Below are positions 11,475-23,390 of a stretch of 64,000 nt of DNA, piece after piece. This DNA is from Apostichopus japonicus. Taxonomy: Eukaryota > Echinodermata > Holothuroidea > Aspidochirotida > Stichopodidae. The stretch lies in NCBI RefSeq assembly GCF_037975245.1, contig NC_092579.1:14182678-14246677 (forward strand). Direction: 5' to 3'. A program made the translations under genes and the position numbers. Below the pieces are notes generated by a model. It made no database searches. It was given only the letters and a program-made list of their open reading frames with translations, and was not told where the DNA came from. The number at the start of each line of letters is the position of its first letter. The stretch's first letter is position 1.

Positions 11475-13343
11475 TAGGCCATCAGCTGAAGCTCAAAATG
11501 TGGCTGTAAAATCAGTTTCGTTCCAGCAACACCGGGTCTAGACTTTTAATGCATTTTTGGGTAGTTTAATGCATCACAAACATTATATCAAAAGTTCTCC
11601 AAAAAATTTCCTGCAGTATTTTTGTAACGCACCCTTGAAATTGGGTATGTTATGTAGACATTACGTGCTACGATGCTATGTATTAGGAACACATGTGCTA
11701 ACGTTAGATTTGGTACAGTGGTGCATACATACCAATCTTTTCTTATATGTTTAATTACGACTGATATATTTTTTTTGTATAATAGTTGGGTCAGGGTTAC
11801 AAGAATGGTGGAAGAGGATTCTGGTCTAAGGGTCAGTGAGGGTTGTTTTCAGGCATTACAAGTTGTGCCCTCCCCCCCCCCCCTCCTCCATTTTGGCCAA
11901 AATGGTAAAAAATCACATTTTCAACTTTGAAATATGAAATACAATTTGTGCACATTATAACTTAAGGGTTTTAATTATAAAAATGTACCACTTTTAATAA
12001 ACTCAGATATAATGCTTTGTAATAAATCAAATATTTTTAGATTTTCCCCCTATGTTATGAATGAATTTCGTCTGTGCATGTATGCGTAAATATACACATA
12101 TAATGAAAAGTTCCTCTCCATAATTGTTACACTCCCCATCCAAACTGTTTTACACATGTGACCCCCTCCCCCTCTACTTTACATGTAGCTAAATCCCTAG
12201 TTACAGTGAGATGTGCCAATGCCCCAAGACCAGTGAGTTATTTCTTTTGTATAAATCAATATACAAGTTGGCACACTAAGACATCATGGCATATCGTAGA
12301 TGTGAAATAAAGTTAGTCGGTATATATCCGTTACCTTAGTACTCTTTCTACAGTCTTCTGCAAAACTACAGTAGGTACTTTCTCCATGTTACAGAAACGA
12401 CATGTTTATAATTCGTATTCCTGCAAAAAGAGTTTCCAAGGGAGTTAACGTATAAAAGAAAAGATCGACAAGGTTTTGAATGGTATTTTGAATAATAATA
12501 GTTCTATATTCTACAAATAATATGAATAATAAAGGTGAATGGTACAAATAAGTGAATAACGAAGACAGTTAACTTAAGCCCCAGATAGAAAGAAATAATG
12601 TATCTATTAAGACTGGGTCGATACACTCAATGGTGTAGTAGAGCTGGGCCTTTGCGATGATTCAAGATACAGGTTCTTCATCAAAAGGCGCGGCGAGGAA
12701 TTAATAAGTGATTAAAAGTTCATCCAAGGACAGTTGTACTAGTTATAACAGGATCCACTTCAATTCACTGCATGGAAGTCAGATATGGTATGGAAAAGGG
12801 AAAGGTGAAGATAATTAGATGAAATGAAAGTCACTAAACACTTGAATATCCTTCAGTCAAAACTTGAACAGATGCACAAAACGTGTTAACAATATGAATA
12901 AAACAGGTAACGAAATGTTACGGCAAAACAATAAAGAACCGTGATATTGGAACAGGGTCAGGGGCGATGGTTCCCCAACAACAGTATATAAACCTCTGAC
13001 TGGTTTCAGGACGCGGTATTTGCGTCATCGTCATCAGTAAATGTAGTTGTGAATATGCAACAGGTAAAGCATGCCCATAACACCCTCCTCCCCCCTCCCC
13101 TCTCAGCAAAAAAAGTGTGATTTGAAGAAAATGTGGATATTTATCATAAGGTGTCTGGTAGGTAGGGTAATCTACGTAAAACTACTAATAGCTAAAATGA
13201 ATATATGAATAAGATCATGTTTTCTGGTTCCTTTAAACTCTGGGGAACAAAATAATGACAACATGACTTTGAAAAAGTTAACCCTCTTCACAAACTTCAA
13301 ACTTGATTAAACTTTCAGACTAAGATATCGAGATTTAACACCA

Positions 13344-13742
13344 TCACAGTTCATCCTCCAAATCATCTTCCCCTGCATCAACAATCTCAACATCTTCTTG
13401 GAAGTTGCTGCAATTTCTATATTTACATAGGTCTGTACACGGTAGTTGTGCATTCATTCAGGAACATCTTCCTTTAAGACATTTGCCGACTCTACAGCTA
13501 CTGCTGACACACTGAAGCAAAACATCTGGGTCAGGTGGCTTCGTCATCCAAGTGATTATAAGGTCATCATTTTCAAGTTTCCATCCATGTCCCTCTGGTG
13601 AGAGTGCATCAATCCTTTGCTGCAATGCCCTACTGTGAATAGCAGCCTGGTTGGTGCAGCGCTTAACATGCTGGATCAGAGCATCTTTTGTTGGTGGTAA
13701 ACTCTGTTCTGAGGAGGAGATGAACAGAACACCTTGTACCAT
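13344..13742 (-). pseudogene. 3' exon of uncharacterised TE-borne gene
   Basis: This reads SLPPTKDALIQHVKRC near the start, then WKLENDDLIITWM, then a cysteine cluster (CVSSSCRVGKCLKGRCS) that, beyond an in-frame TGA at 13458-13460, continues as LPCTDLCKYRNCSN. It ends in an acidic tail with a stop at 13344-13346. The order of a PPTxDAL motif, a WxL..W motif and a multi-cysteine C-terminus is one I recall from many unannotated repetitive proteins of marine invertebrates; I know no function for it. The internal stop marks this copy as broken. It pairs with the exon at 14539-15025 inside the same element. Confidence 0.6.
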
Positions 13743-14538
13743 GAAATTGGATATTTTTGAGTCTCACATTTTATGATGGGGTACCAATATAATTACAATT
13801 CAGCTAGAAATATGTTGCAAATTACTTTAATAATTTCAGTGGAAAGATTAACCTGATATTGCATCTCAAAGCGTTTAGAGAATTTTTTAATTTGCCTTGG
13901 GGGAGGACCCCCATATTCCCAAAAGTCCTAGAACTAAGACAATTTTATTTATATACCATGTGATCTGCTCATCTTCTATGGACAAACAAAGACACATTCA
14001 AATTTTGCAAACCAGTGTCATGCAAAAAAGAATTAAAACAGGCTTTTTTTGACAGTACAGTACATTATCTCTTAATGTTATGGTTTAAATTATACAATGG
14101 TAGATTATATCTGTTACTAATAATAAAGCAGACAGATACTTGTTCATTTTGGTAAAGCTAGACAGGCTGACCATAAGACCTTGCAAACCTAACCTTATTG
14201 CACCTTTGTTACACTTATTTTTCTAACTAATATAATATCTCTATCATTCAAATAAAGGGCCACAGTAAGAAAAATATGAAGCCTGTATTGAACACTTACA
14301 GTAGGCTAGTGCCCCAGATGGAGAATTTGAAACAAATTTCCATTCCTACCACCTTATATATAACAAAACAAATCAGATGACCATGCCACTAATTATATTA
14401 TGTTCAGGTCCAACACTGTGCCCTTTGACTTGGATTCTATCCCTCAAGAGCTACTGATCTTGCATTATGCAACTTCTCTTAACACTTCAACTATGCCACA
14501 GAAGTACAAGTAGAGTCGTGTAGTATGCTTAGGCTTAC

Positions 14539-15025
14539 CTCCATCGAAAGTCTCTGCCTGCTGCAGCTTGTCCTGCACCCGTTTGCAACGCCGAGTAATG
14601 TATTGTTTCTTTTCCCACATATAATAAATTGAACAGGCAATACACCAGAGCTTCTGCTTGGTTTCCTCGATCTTTTCCGTCAATTCTTCGTTTAAAATCA
14701 TATGGGGTCTCCTCTGGAACTGTCCGTTTTCTTGCAGCAATGTGCTTGCTATCAATGAACCGCCTGTAACACTTATCGTGGAACCCCATCATACTATGCT
14801 GTTGAACACACGCTTGATCGTAGTAGGCCATGGAGTAATCAGTAGTACGGCGATATCACTGTCTCCGCCGCTGAGATTAAGCCAATCTTTAGCGCAGGAA
14901 GTAACTTTAGTCCATCGTTTATTCGTCAGTGCCTTGACTGCTTCAAATTTTACAGATTCAATGTGCACTGAGCACTGTAGATTTCCGTGTGTCGGAGACT
15001 GACTAGCGCCCGTGGGAGCCGCCAT
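14539..15025 (-). pseudogene. 5' exon of uncharacterised TE-borne gene
   Basis: The minus-strand ATG at 15025 opens MAAPTGASQSPTHG, followed by a basic region (SVKFEAVKALTNKRWTKV). The frame changes near 14840 into a segment with GFHDKCYRRFIDSK and returns to the first frame before LWCIACSIYYMW and the CKRVQDKLQQAETFDGG end. So there are two compensating frame changes, or an unseen intron. At 14538 a strong donor (GTAAGC) follows the AETFDGG motif, and the partner exon is probably 13344-13742. The cysteine/histidine pairs suggest a zinc-binding N-terminal domain, an inference only. No transposase catalytic motif is visible. Confidence 0.55.
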
Positions 15026-15329
15026 GTTTGTTGTTTTCTACAAAGATTGCACACAGAACTCATGGCTCATTGGACAATTCATATCACATGGTACAGATAT
15101 CTCACTGGCGCACAACTTTTGAACGTAAAACGGCAGGTTTCTTAACATACGCAATAAAAAATATAGTTCGATCTTTCGAGCGGAATTGCAAAAAAACTGC
15201 AGGAAAGTACATGGAGAACTTTTGGATCATTAATCTTAGTTAATTTATGTATTCAATGCTGTAGAGAAATTTTAGACCCGCAGTTGCTGGAACGAAACAA
15301 GCGAATTTCGACCTTCAGCTGATGGCCTA

Positions 15330-15840
15330 TTATGAATATCTGTGGTTTACAAGTGGTTAAACTTACTTATGAATGTCTGTGGTTTACCTTACTTACGAAT
15401 AGTTAAACTTACTTATGAATATGTGTGGCTTACAATACCTACAAATAGTTACTTACTTACTTATGTATATATGTGGCTTACAATACTTACAAATAGTAAA
15501 ACTTACTTATGTATATATGTGGCATAAAATACCAACGAATAGTTCAACTTACTTATGCATATATGTGGCTTACAATACTTACGAATAGTTAAACTTACTT
15601 ATGTATATATGTGGCTTACAATACTTACAAATAGTTAAACTTAATTATAAATATCTGTGGCTCAAAATACTTACGAATAGTTTAACTTACTTATGAATAT
15701 GTGTGGCTTACAATACTTACAAATAGTTAAACTTACCTATGTATATATGTGGCATGAAATACCAACGATCAGTTAAACTTACTTAGCATTTATGTGGCTT
15801 ACAATACTTACTTATGCATCTTACTTATGCCTCCATATCT
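15330..15840 (+). repeat. 46-bp satellite array, right part
   Basis: About eleven more copies of the 46-bp unit seen at 10931-11474. The array resumes at TTATGAATATCTGTGG directly after the right end of the inserted element. The final copies degrade into short repeats (CTTACTTATGCCTCCATA) where the LINE at 15850 begins. Confidence 0.9.
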
Positions 15841-15849
15841 TACTTATGC

Positions 15850-17985
15850 CTCCATAGTTGATCATATCTATGCAACTAATGAAAATCATATTTGTGATAT
15901 AGATGTTCCAAATATTCGATTGAGTGATCATTTTCCAGTATATTTCAATTGGAAAAACAATCTTATGACAATTAAGGCAGACTATTCCAATTCTCATAAA
16001 TCTGTTGTATACAGATCAATTGATAATATAAATACATCCTTGTTCTTTAATGATCTTCGTAGCTTTGATAGGACAAGAGGTGAATTGAGCTCTCCTGATG
16101 AAGCCCTTTCCAACTGGGAGAGAAGTTTGAAAAGAATACTAGATAAACATGCACCTAAGAAGCAAAAACGTATAAAACGAGAATCGCAACCCTCGTGGAT
16201 CAATGCAACCATTTTGAATGCGATTGAAAGCCGCGACTCTGCAAAACGAAATGAACCTGACTTACATCGATTCTGGCGCAACAAGGTAACATGTCTTATA
16301 CGATCTGCAAAGCAAAATTATTTCAAAAAGGAAATTTCAAAGAATGTTGGTAACACAAAGGAGATCTGGAAGATTTAAAAAAAATGTTCAATCAATGAAC
16401 CAAGACACCAACAACGTAGGCCCCAGTATACTTAGAGTTGACGATAAGAACATTACTGGAAATGCTAATATAGTAGAAATGTTTAATTCGTACTTCACTT
16501 CAGTAGCAAGAAGCTACACTGACACAACTAATTCAAACTTTGATAGTTCGTCTATTGAAAGACATATCTGTCCTAAAATTCCTCCAGATGAAACATTCGA
16601 AATTCCATGTATATCTGAAAATTTTGTATTTAAATATTTAACTACTCTTGATGCCTCCAAAGCAACAGGAGTTGATGAACTGAGTGCTAAAGTTTTAAAA
16701 ATGAGCGGCCCCCATATATATGCAAGTATTACTCGTATTATAAACATAAGTATTAGGACAAATACATTTCCATCTAGATGGAAAGTCGCAAAGGTAATAC
16801 CCATTTTCAAGTGTAATTCACGACAAGATTTATCGAATTATCGACCAATTTCTATTCTCCCTGTTTTGTCCAAAATTTTGGAAAAACATGTTCATATTGC
16901 TCTTACTAGTTTCTTAAAGCAATTTGATTTATTAGAAAATGCGCAATCTGGCTTCAGATCGAAGCACTCATGCGAAACTGCTCTATTACATGTCATGGAT
17001 TTATGGATGGAAGCAATTGATAAAGGAGAACTGAATGGGGCTGTTCTTTTGGACCTCAGGAAAGCGTTTGATTTAGTAAATCATGATATTCTGATAAAAA
17101 AGTTGAAATTATACCAGTTTTCAAGTGCTACTATTGAATGGTTTAAGTCGTATACTTAATGAACAGAAGTCAGTATGTCGTCATGAAAGGGACTGCGTCC
17201 TCATGTATGAATATTAGTAATGGTGTTCCACAAGGGTCAATCTTAGGACCACTCTTATTTTTAATCTACATTAATGATTTTAGCCTATGTTTAACTCACT
17301 GCAAAGCCGACATGTATGCAGATGATACTACTTTCCACATTTCAAGCTCCAATGTTGAATCTCTTCAAAGCAAGTTGAATATTGATGCTAAAAATGTTTC
17401 CAATTGGTGCAAGAATAATAAAATGGCAATCAATACTATAAAAACCAAATCAATGTTAATATGTTCCAGACAATGCTAGGATAATCTACGAGGACAAACA
17501 AATATTTCTGTCAAGATGAATGATATCGTATTAGAGAATTCTGATACAGAAAAACTTTTAGGAGTCAGAATTGATTGTTTGTTCAAGTGATTTATTTGCC
17601 AGGCTGGGATGGAAGACTTTTGACAGACACGTTATGTATAGAAGGTTAACTATGGTATACAAGTCAATTTATGATCAAGGAGCGGATAACATGAATGAGA
17701 TGTTTAAACCAGTTACGAACATTCATAATCACAATTTAAGATCCTCTACTGCAAGAAACCTGCACATTACAAGCCGACACACTAGTTTTCATAACAACCG
17801 TTTTTCATGCATTGTCGCAAAAGACTGGAACAAACGAGATCAAAGAGTAAAATCAGCTAGAAATCTTAATCATCAACTTAAGCCCTGCCCCCTCATAAAT
17901 ATTGAAAATATCAACCTGAACATATATCACCATGTACCCACTATCTAGCAACACATTTATACTAAATATAAATAAATTTTGACTT
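15850..17985 (+). pseudogene. 5'-truncated, frameshifted non-LTR retrotransposon
   Basis: Four open segments in alternating frames: 15854-16378, 16344-17159, 17159-17479 and 17571-17948. The first carries the end of an APE-type endonuclease (VDHIYATNE, then SDHFPVYF). The second has RPISILPVLSKILEK, SGFRSKHSCETAL and reverse-transcriptase motif A (LLDLRKAFD). The third has motif B (NGVPQGSILGPLLFLIYIND) and the catalytic YADDT. The fourth is a C-terminal thumb-like region. Motif style fits the CR1/L2/Daphne-type LINEs. The 5' part is missing, a segment seems lost near 17560, and there are at least three frame changes, so it cannot move on its own. It starts at the edge of the 46-bp array. Confidence 0.85.
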
Positions 17986-17999
17986 TCGGTTGCGGAGTT

Positions 18000-19440
18000 A
18001 TTAGCATTTGGAAAAGTTCACGTTTGACCCCGTGAGGCCGTGACCTAATTATTATTCATGAGATGAGCACCAAAATCAAAAGCATTCTTCTACCCAGTAT
18101 GGCGCATCTATGTACCAAGCATGACTTCAATCCAACATTGTTGGGTTATCGTGTTTACGAGCCAAGGGTGTCACACACACCCACTCAATCACCATCGCAT
18201 AGATTCCTTGATCCTTCGGGCAAGGAATCAATAACAAAGGTTTGATTTGACTGCTTTGGAATCACATTTCACTGGCAAGATGCGTCGAGCGCCCTCTTTT
18301 ATTGCTTCTATTTCTTAGCATACAACTTCCGAGGAACGATAAAAACCGAAAAACATTTATGAAGAACAAATGTGTGAGATGAGCACCAAAATCAACAGGG
18401 TTCATCTACTTACCATGGCACATCTATGTACCTACTATGACTTCAATCCAACTTGCCATTGTTGAGTTATCGTGTTTATTAGCCAAGGGCGTCACATACA
18501 CACACAATCACCATCGCATAGATTCCTTGAGCCTTCGGGCAAGGAATCAAAACGGGGGCAAAATTTGGCCAAAGCTAAGTCTATCACTTTTGTGTATTCT
18601 GTCATCACAAAGAACCAACTTACATGATGACCATCAAAACCAGAATGCAATATGCATTGTGGTTTTGATGATGTAACATGATCAGTTTTCTTCATGAATT
18701 TGATGTAATGTATAGTGAGGGTGTACATGTTTACAAGGATTTCATGATTTGACCTCTGACCTCCACCAAACACAAAGGCTTCTTTAACTCAATGTGGTAC
18801 TTCTACACCTTAAATAAGATGTCGGCCCAAGCTTCTAGTATTGAGATATCGTGATTAAAAAAGATTTTCACAATTTGACCCCTGGTGACCCCAAATGGCC
18901 TTTGACCTCCACCAAAAACAATAGGCTTCTTGTTATCAATGTGGTACTTCTACATATGAAATTGGGTCTGACCTTTCCTTCTTGAGATATCATGTTTACA
19001 AGGTTTCAAACTTCGACCCCTGGTCACCCTAAATGACCTTTGACCTCCACAGAAAACAATAGGCTTCTTCCTTTCTTGGGATATCATGTTTACAAGGTTT
19101 TGACAATTTGACCTCTAGTGATCCTAAATGACCTCCACAGAAAACAATAGGCTTCCTGTACTCAATGTGGTACATCTACACACCAAACATGAAGTTGGTC
19201 CAACATTCCCTTCTTGAGATACTGTGTTTACAAGGTTGTCCCAATTTGACCCCTGGTGACCCCAAATGACTATTGACCTCCACAGAAAACAAAAAGCTTC
19301 TTGTACTCAATGTGCTACATCTACACACCAAACATGAAGTTGGTCCAACATTCCCCTCTTGAAATATCGAGCTTACAAGCTGGGCGTCACAAACGCACAC
19401 CCATACATACATACATAGGTTACGATATTCATCGAAACCA
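18000..19440 (+). repeat. TGACC-rich degenerate tandem repeat, block 2
   Basis: The same family as block 1 (9600-10190) but longer. From about 18720 there are roughly five clear units of about 120-150 bp, and upstream of them (18060-18570) a related pair of about 320-bp units. It ends in a CA/CATA-rich stretch and GGTTACGATATTCATC, like block 1. Perfect TGACCT direct repeats with 1-base spacing lie at 18750-18762 and 19034-19046. Confidence 0.8.
18060..18570 (+). repeat. Two ~320-bp tandem units with terminal hairpins
   Basis: Both units start near GATGAGCACCAAAATCAA and contain CATCTATGTACC and ATGACTTCAATCCAAC. Both end in ACCATCGCATA followed by a 9-bp perfect stem: GATTCCTTG/CAAGGAATC at 18202-18229 and at 18521-18548. 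The 10-base loop includes CC-TTCG-GG, so the stem can be capped by a UUCG tetraloop. Confidence 0.75.
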
Positions 19441-19449
19441 AAAACCAAG

Positions 19450-20454
19450 AAATCACAAGATTTTGAATGTTCCAGTTTATTTTGTCACTGAAATATAGAT
19501 AACAAATGAAAGCACAAAAGTGTTAAGAGCAAAAAGAAAAGAAAAAAGGACATTTGAAATGATTTAATAACGAATAATACATGGTAAACCCCTCCCCCCC
19601 CACCCGATTAATTTAGAGATAGTTTACCATTTACTGTGATAATGGTACACATTAAATACACTGATAATTGTAACACTACAATGATCTACATCAAATTAAA
19701 TCATTCTTTTCACAAGCATATTTACTAAATTTGCAATAACAACATGGTCTTTCGTTTGGAGGCTGGATTACAATACGAGTGGTATCGATAAATTTTATCA
19801 ACACAAGAGATGGCGCAAGCAGATTTCTATACATTGAGAGATTTGCATGTTACATCTCGCAGTTAAGGACAGCTCCCTAAGTTGGAAGGGTACAATAAAA
19901 CCATCTGTTCAAGATGCTGATGAAAGTGAATGCATATGTATGGGGGTTTTAGCTGGGATTAGTTTCAATGGTGTGAGATTCATATTAGAAACAGATTTTC
20001 AGGCTAGTTATAAAATGTTTCGAAAGCAACACATAAATACCGCATCACAATGAATACAGATGATCCCTTACAACATGTTGCATGTTTTTCACTAAATTTT
20101 TTGGCTATACCAAGAATAACAATTTTTTAAACTGTTTGCAGGAAACCAACATACATGATACATATAAAAGAATGACTACATGGCCAATTTTCAGTTGGTC
20201 CTTCCACCTAATAAATCTGGCACCACTATCATTAACTTAGGTACCCTTCAAAGTCAATGTTTTTCCTACAAAAAGGCAATGTCAACTTATCATCCTCTTT
20301 TTCGACCGTATAAAATAAATAAGTAAATACTCGTCCAGGCCAGATGGCAATGAATTCAATAGCACTTTCTTTGAGATATGCTATTCTGGCCCAACAGCTT
20401 CCTTGGAAGAAGGTACCTCGAGGGTTCTTAACAAAATGTACAGTAGGTTACCTA
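19450..20454. other. Unassigned, no gene recognised
   Basis: AT-rich sequence with C-rich and A-rich short runs. Short open frames have no recognisable motif, and no convincing splice-bounded exon was found on either strand. Confidence 0.45.
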
Positions 20455-20830
20455 TACTCTGGGAAGATGCAACCTCCACCAACTTTTTATCTCAATATGA
20501 AATAAAACTGTTAGCAAACTGCTTATCCACTAGAGAGCCTGTGTAAGAGAATGTGTAAAGGTAAGTTGGCCTGACGTTATGATCCTATCTCTCCTCTTCC
20601 CCTGCTGGTTGCTTTCTTTCTTCTCTCCATCCCTGGTCTACTAATCCCCTTACATCTATCTCTTTGTGTTCACCATGCTCATTAACCTGTCTGTATTCTG
20701 TGTGTGTTTTTGTCCCTTCTGTTACTGTTACTTGTCATTTAGCCTTTGAAGAAGATCCTGCTAGGAACGAAACGTCAGGCCAACTAACTTTTTATCTCGA
20801 TGTGAAGGTGCACATAACCAGTCCCACTGA
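20455..20830 (+). mobile_element. Penelope-like element fragment (hammerhead-like motif)
   Basis: At 20742-20781 the sequence reads TTTGAAGA, a stem GATCC-TGCTA-GGAAC, then GAAACGTC. This resembles the hammerhead ribozyme order (CUGANGA, stem II, GAAA, minimal stem III, GUC) known from Penelope-like retroelements. A 15-bp inverted repeat, AGTTGGCCTGACGTT (20564-20578) against AACGTCAGGCCAACT (20771-20785), brackets the region. AACTTTTTATCTC recurs directly at about 20480 and 20788. No reverse-transcriptase or GIY-YIG coding is visible, so it is only a terminal-repeat fragment. The assignment rests on motif resemblance. Confidence 0.45.
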
Positions 20831-21260
20831 TAGCAAAACACCCAAGATGAGTTGTACATAGTCACTTTCTTCAATACAGGAATGGATCGTCAATCTTTGG
20901 TCTCTTTCTGTCATACTCTCTTCCATAATTATTGAAATCCACCGAAGGTTCGTAATCTGAAAGAAAGGAAATCATAAAGAAATATTGTCGAGCCAATTCC
21001 TAGTGTTTCCAATAGCAAAATGACCCCAGAACATGAGCGGATTACGATGACTCCTTTACTCCATTTCCGACCACACCCCACGATTATCATGCAATGTTCC
21101 ATGATGCTATGTGAACCAGACAATGTCAATGGAGCATTTCTCAACGGAGAATGTTGGTCAACATCTTAATTCATGCAATGTCACAAATGGATTTTATAAG
21201 CACATTTGAAATAATAATGCACTTTTTAATTATATATTACAGCAATACTCTTCTCTTTGA

Positions 21261-21285
21261 AAAATAAAATAAAATAAAATAAAAT
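21261..21285. repeat. (AAAAT)5 microsatellite
   Basis: Five uninterrupted copies of AAAAT, directly visible. Confidence 0.95.
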
Positions 21286-23297
21286 GTTTGTTTGCAATGC
21301 AACAAAGCTTCAAAACAGGTGATAATACAATACTTCCACTGGTAGCATTCATGGAGGTTTCAAACAGGTATTTGACACCACTGAGGGTAAAGCAGCATGG
21401 GCCATTTGTATTGGTCACAAATTACTCTAGTACACATGTGTTCTGGTGTTCTGCATGATAAAACCTTGAAACTAAAAAACGTAAATTAGCAAAAAAAGCC
21501 AGCCATTCTTTTTTATTATTTTTTGGGTGAAACATATTTTCAATACTATCCTTGATCACTTCTACAGCTCTGTATGTTACATTCAGTTGTAAGTTACACC
21601 TTTCTATTCTTACCGAGCCATGTAACATCCACACAGAAGGTGTTAATGTCAGACAACAATGTGAAAAAAGAAATTGCAATTCAATGATAATAATTAGAGA
21701 GTTACACATTTTGTGCAATACAGAAAATAAATACCTAACTAAATGCCTACCCTCAAAATAGCATTAAACTGACAATTTCCAACAAAAAAGTCATATCAAC
21801 TCATAATTAAATAAATGAAAAAATATCCATAAATCCATTGAAAAATCTACAAATGGTTTGTTTCAAATACTGGTTTAAGATTTTTTTTGCACGTGAGATT
21901 TAAAGGTCCCAATGGGCAACCCTGAGTTGGCCAGTATCACCATGTTTAGGTATTAGAGTACCTTAGTTCGATTCAGGGAATATATTTAGTTCTCAAATTC
22001 TGTAAATGCATTTCTGAAGCCTCTGTCCCTTACAAACTACTTTGGTTCCTGTGTTCAAAAACTGTGACACAGCTGTACACTTGTAATAGCAATCTACCTG
22101 TATTGCATAGCATTTTGCGATACATTACCCGACAAATAACTCCCCAGACATTTTCCTTTGACCATTTGGGCAAATTCTGAAGCAAAAATACAACTAAAAT
22201 TCTTGTGCATGCTATAGAAATACCTGATTACAGCTATTCAAGTAAACAAACAAACCATGCATTCTTCTTTGACACCAGTAAAGATTAGAATCTGAGATGA
22301 TAATAGCATGCTAACTGTACCATTGTATAGATGAAATCAACCAATGCTGCTGGCATTCTGCCAACATGATGACGTGTCATTTGCTATGTTAATTTACCTG
22401 CAAATTTATATTAATCATCAGTTTTCTTGATTGGATTTCTCAGTGCATGCGAGTTAATTCAAGCAACTTGGTTTGTATTATTCAAAACTCAATTTTAAGA
22501 CGGCAAAATACAGCTGGGCTAAAAATCTTGTCAGTAACTTAAAATAAATAATGATTTATTTCTTAAATTAATAAATACTGAAAAGCCTTCCACAGATTCC
22601 ACTTTCAATTCCATGGGAGAGGGAAGAGAGAGAGAGTGGGGGGAGGAAGGTAGGGGGGGGGGGTAATACTTGAGTAATCTATTCTGGTCAACTTTATTAT
22701 TGAGTAATATGGGGTTCAGAATTACAAGAGGAATTCTAATCTGTCAAGTGCCCATTAAAATAACTCTGTTTTTGTTCTTTACCAAACATTGGCATAATGC
22801 ATTCAATATCTGTACCAAACATGTCACTTATAAAATCCATATATTTACAGGTTTGAAATTATCTCAGATATCAAAGCAGATCACTATAACACTGTATGGG
22901 CTAAAAAGGATTTTACAATCAATTGTGTATATTTCATAAATTAAAATGATAATCTGATAAACTGTTCTGTTTACATCCACTGAGTAAGTAAATTGGAAAT
23001 CCAAAAGATCGATCAATTACATACCGGTTATACAGTAAGTCTCTTACTGTATAGATTGCATTAACTTGACACACAAAAATGCACACACATACAAACCTAT
23101 CAAGGCTGTAATATATACACGCAAGAGAACAGATTTAGATATTGAATTAGTTCTAGCCTCATAGTAGTCTTAGTGTACACCCTAAGATACATCGTTTCTC
23201 TTGTTTCCAGTTTTTAACTTTGTTCGACAAATACAGGTAACTATCAGACTTGTAACATCTCCATGTTATACACACTCATTAAAGTACGATTGACACT

Positions 23298-23390
23298 CCT
23301 CCTTCCCACACCTCCTTCCAGCACCTCCTTCCTGCACCTCCTTCCCACTTCTCCTTCCCACATCAACTTCCCACACTTCCTTCCACGAGG
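23298..23390. repeat. 13-bp C/T-rich minisatellite
   Basis: Seven copies of a 13-base unit close to CCTCCTTCCCACA, the later ones diverged (TCAACTTCCCACA). Confidence 0.9.

Larger units (their letters stand above)
11475..15329. mobile_element. 3.9-kb TIR element inserted in the 46-bp array
   Basis: The ends are inverted repeats: the left starts TAGGCCATCAGCTGAAG and the right, reversed, starts with the same 17 bases. Imperfect similarity then continues over about 60 bp, including GTTTCGTTCCAGCAAC and a GGGTCTA block. The 3-mer TTA flanks both sides (11472-11474 and 15330-15332). Removing the element and one TTA restores the array consensus CTTACTTATGAATATC, so the boundaries are firm. A 3-bp TWA duplication is typical of PIF/Harbinger transposons, but I recognise no DDE transposase inside. 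The only coding remnants are minus-strand fragments of one uncharacterised gene (13344-15025). The rest is AT-rich and non-coding. Confidence 0.85.
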
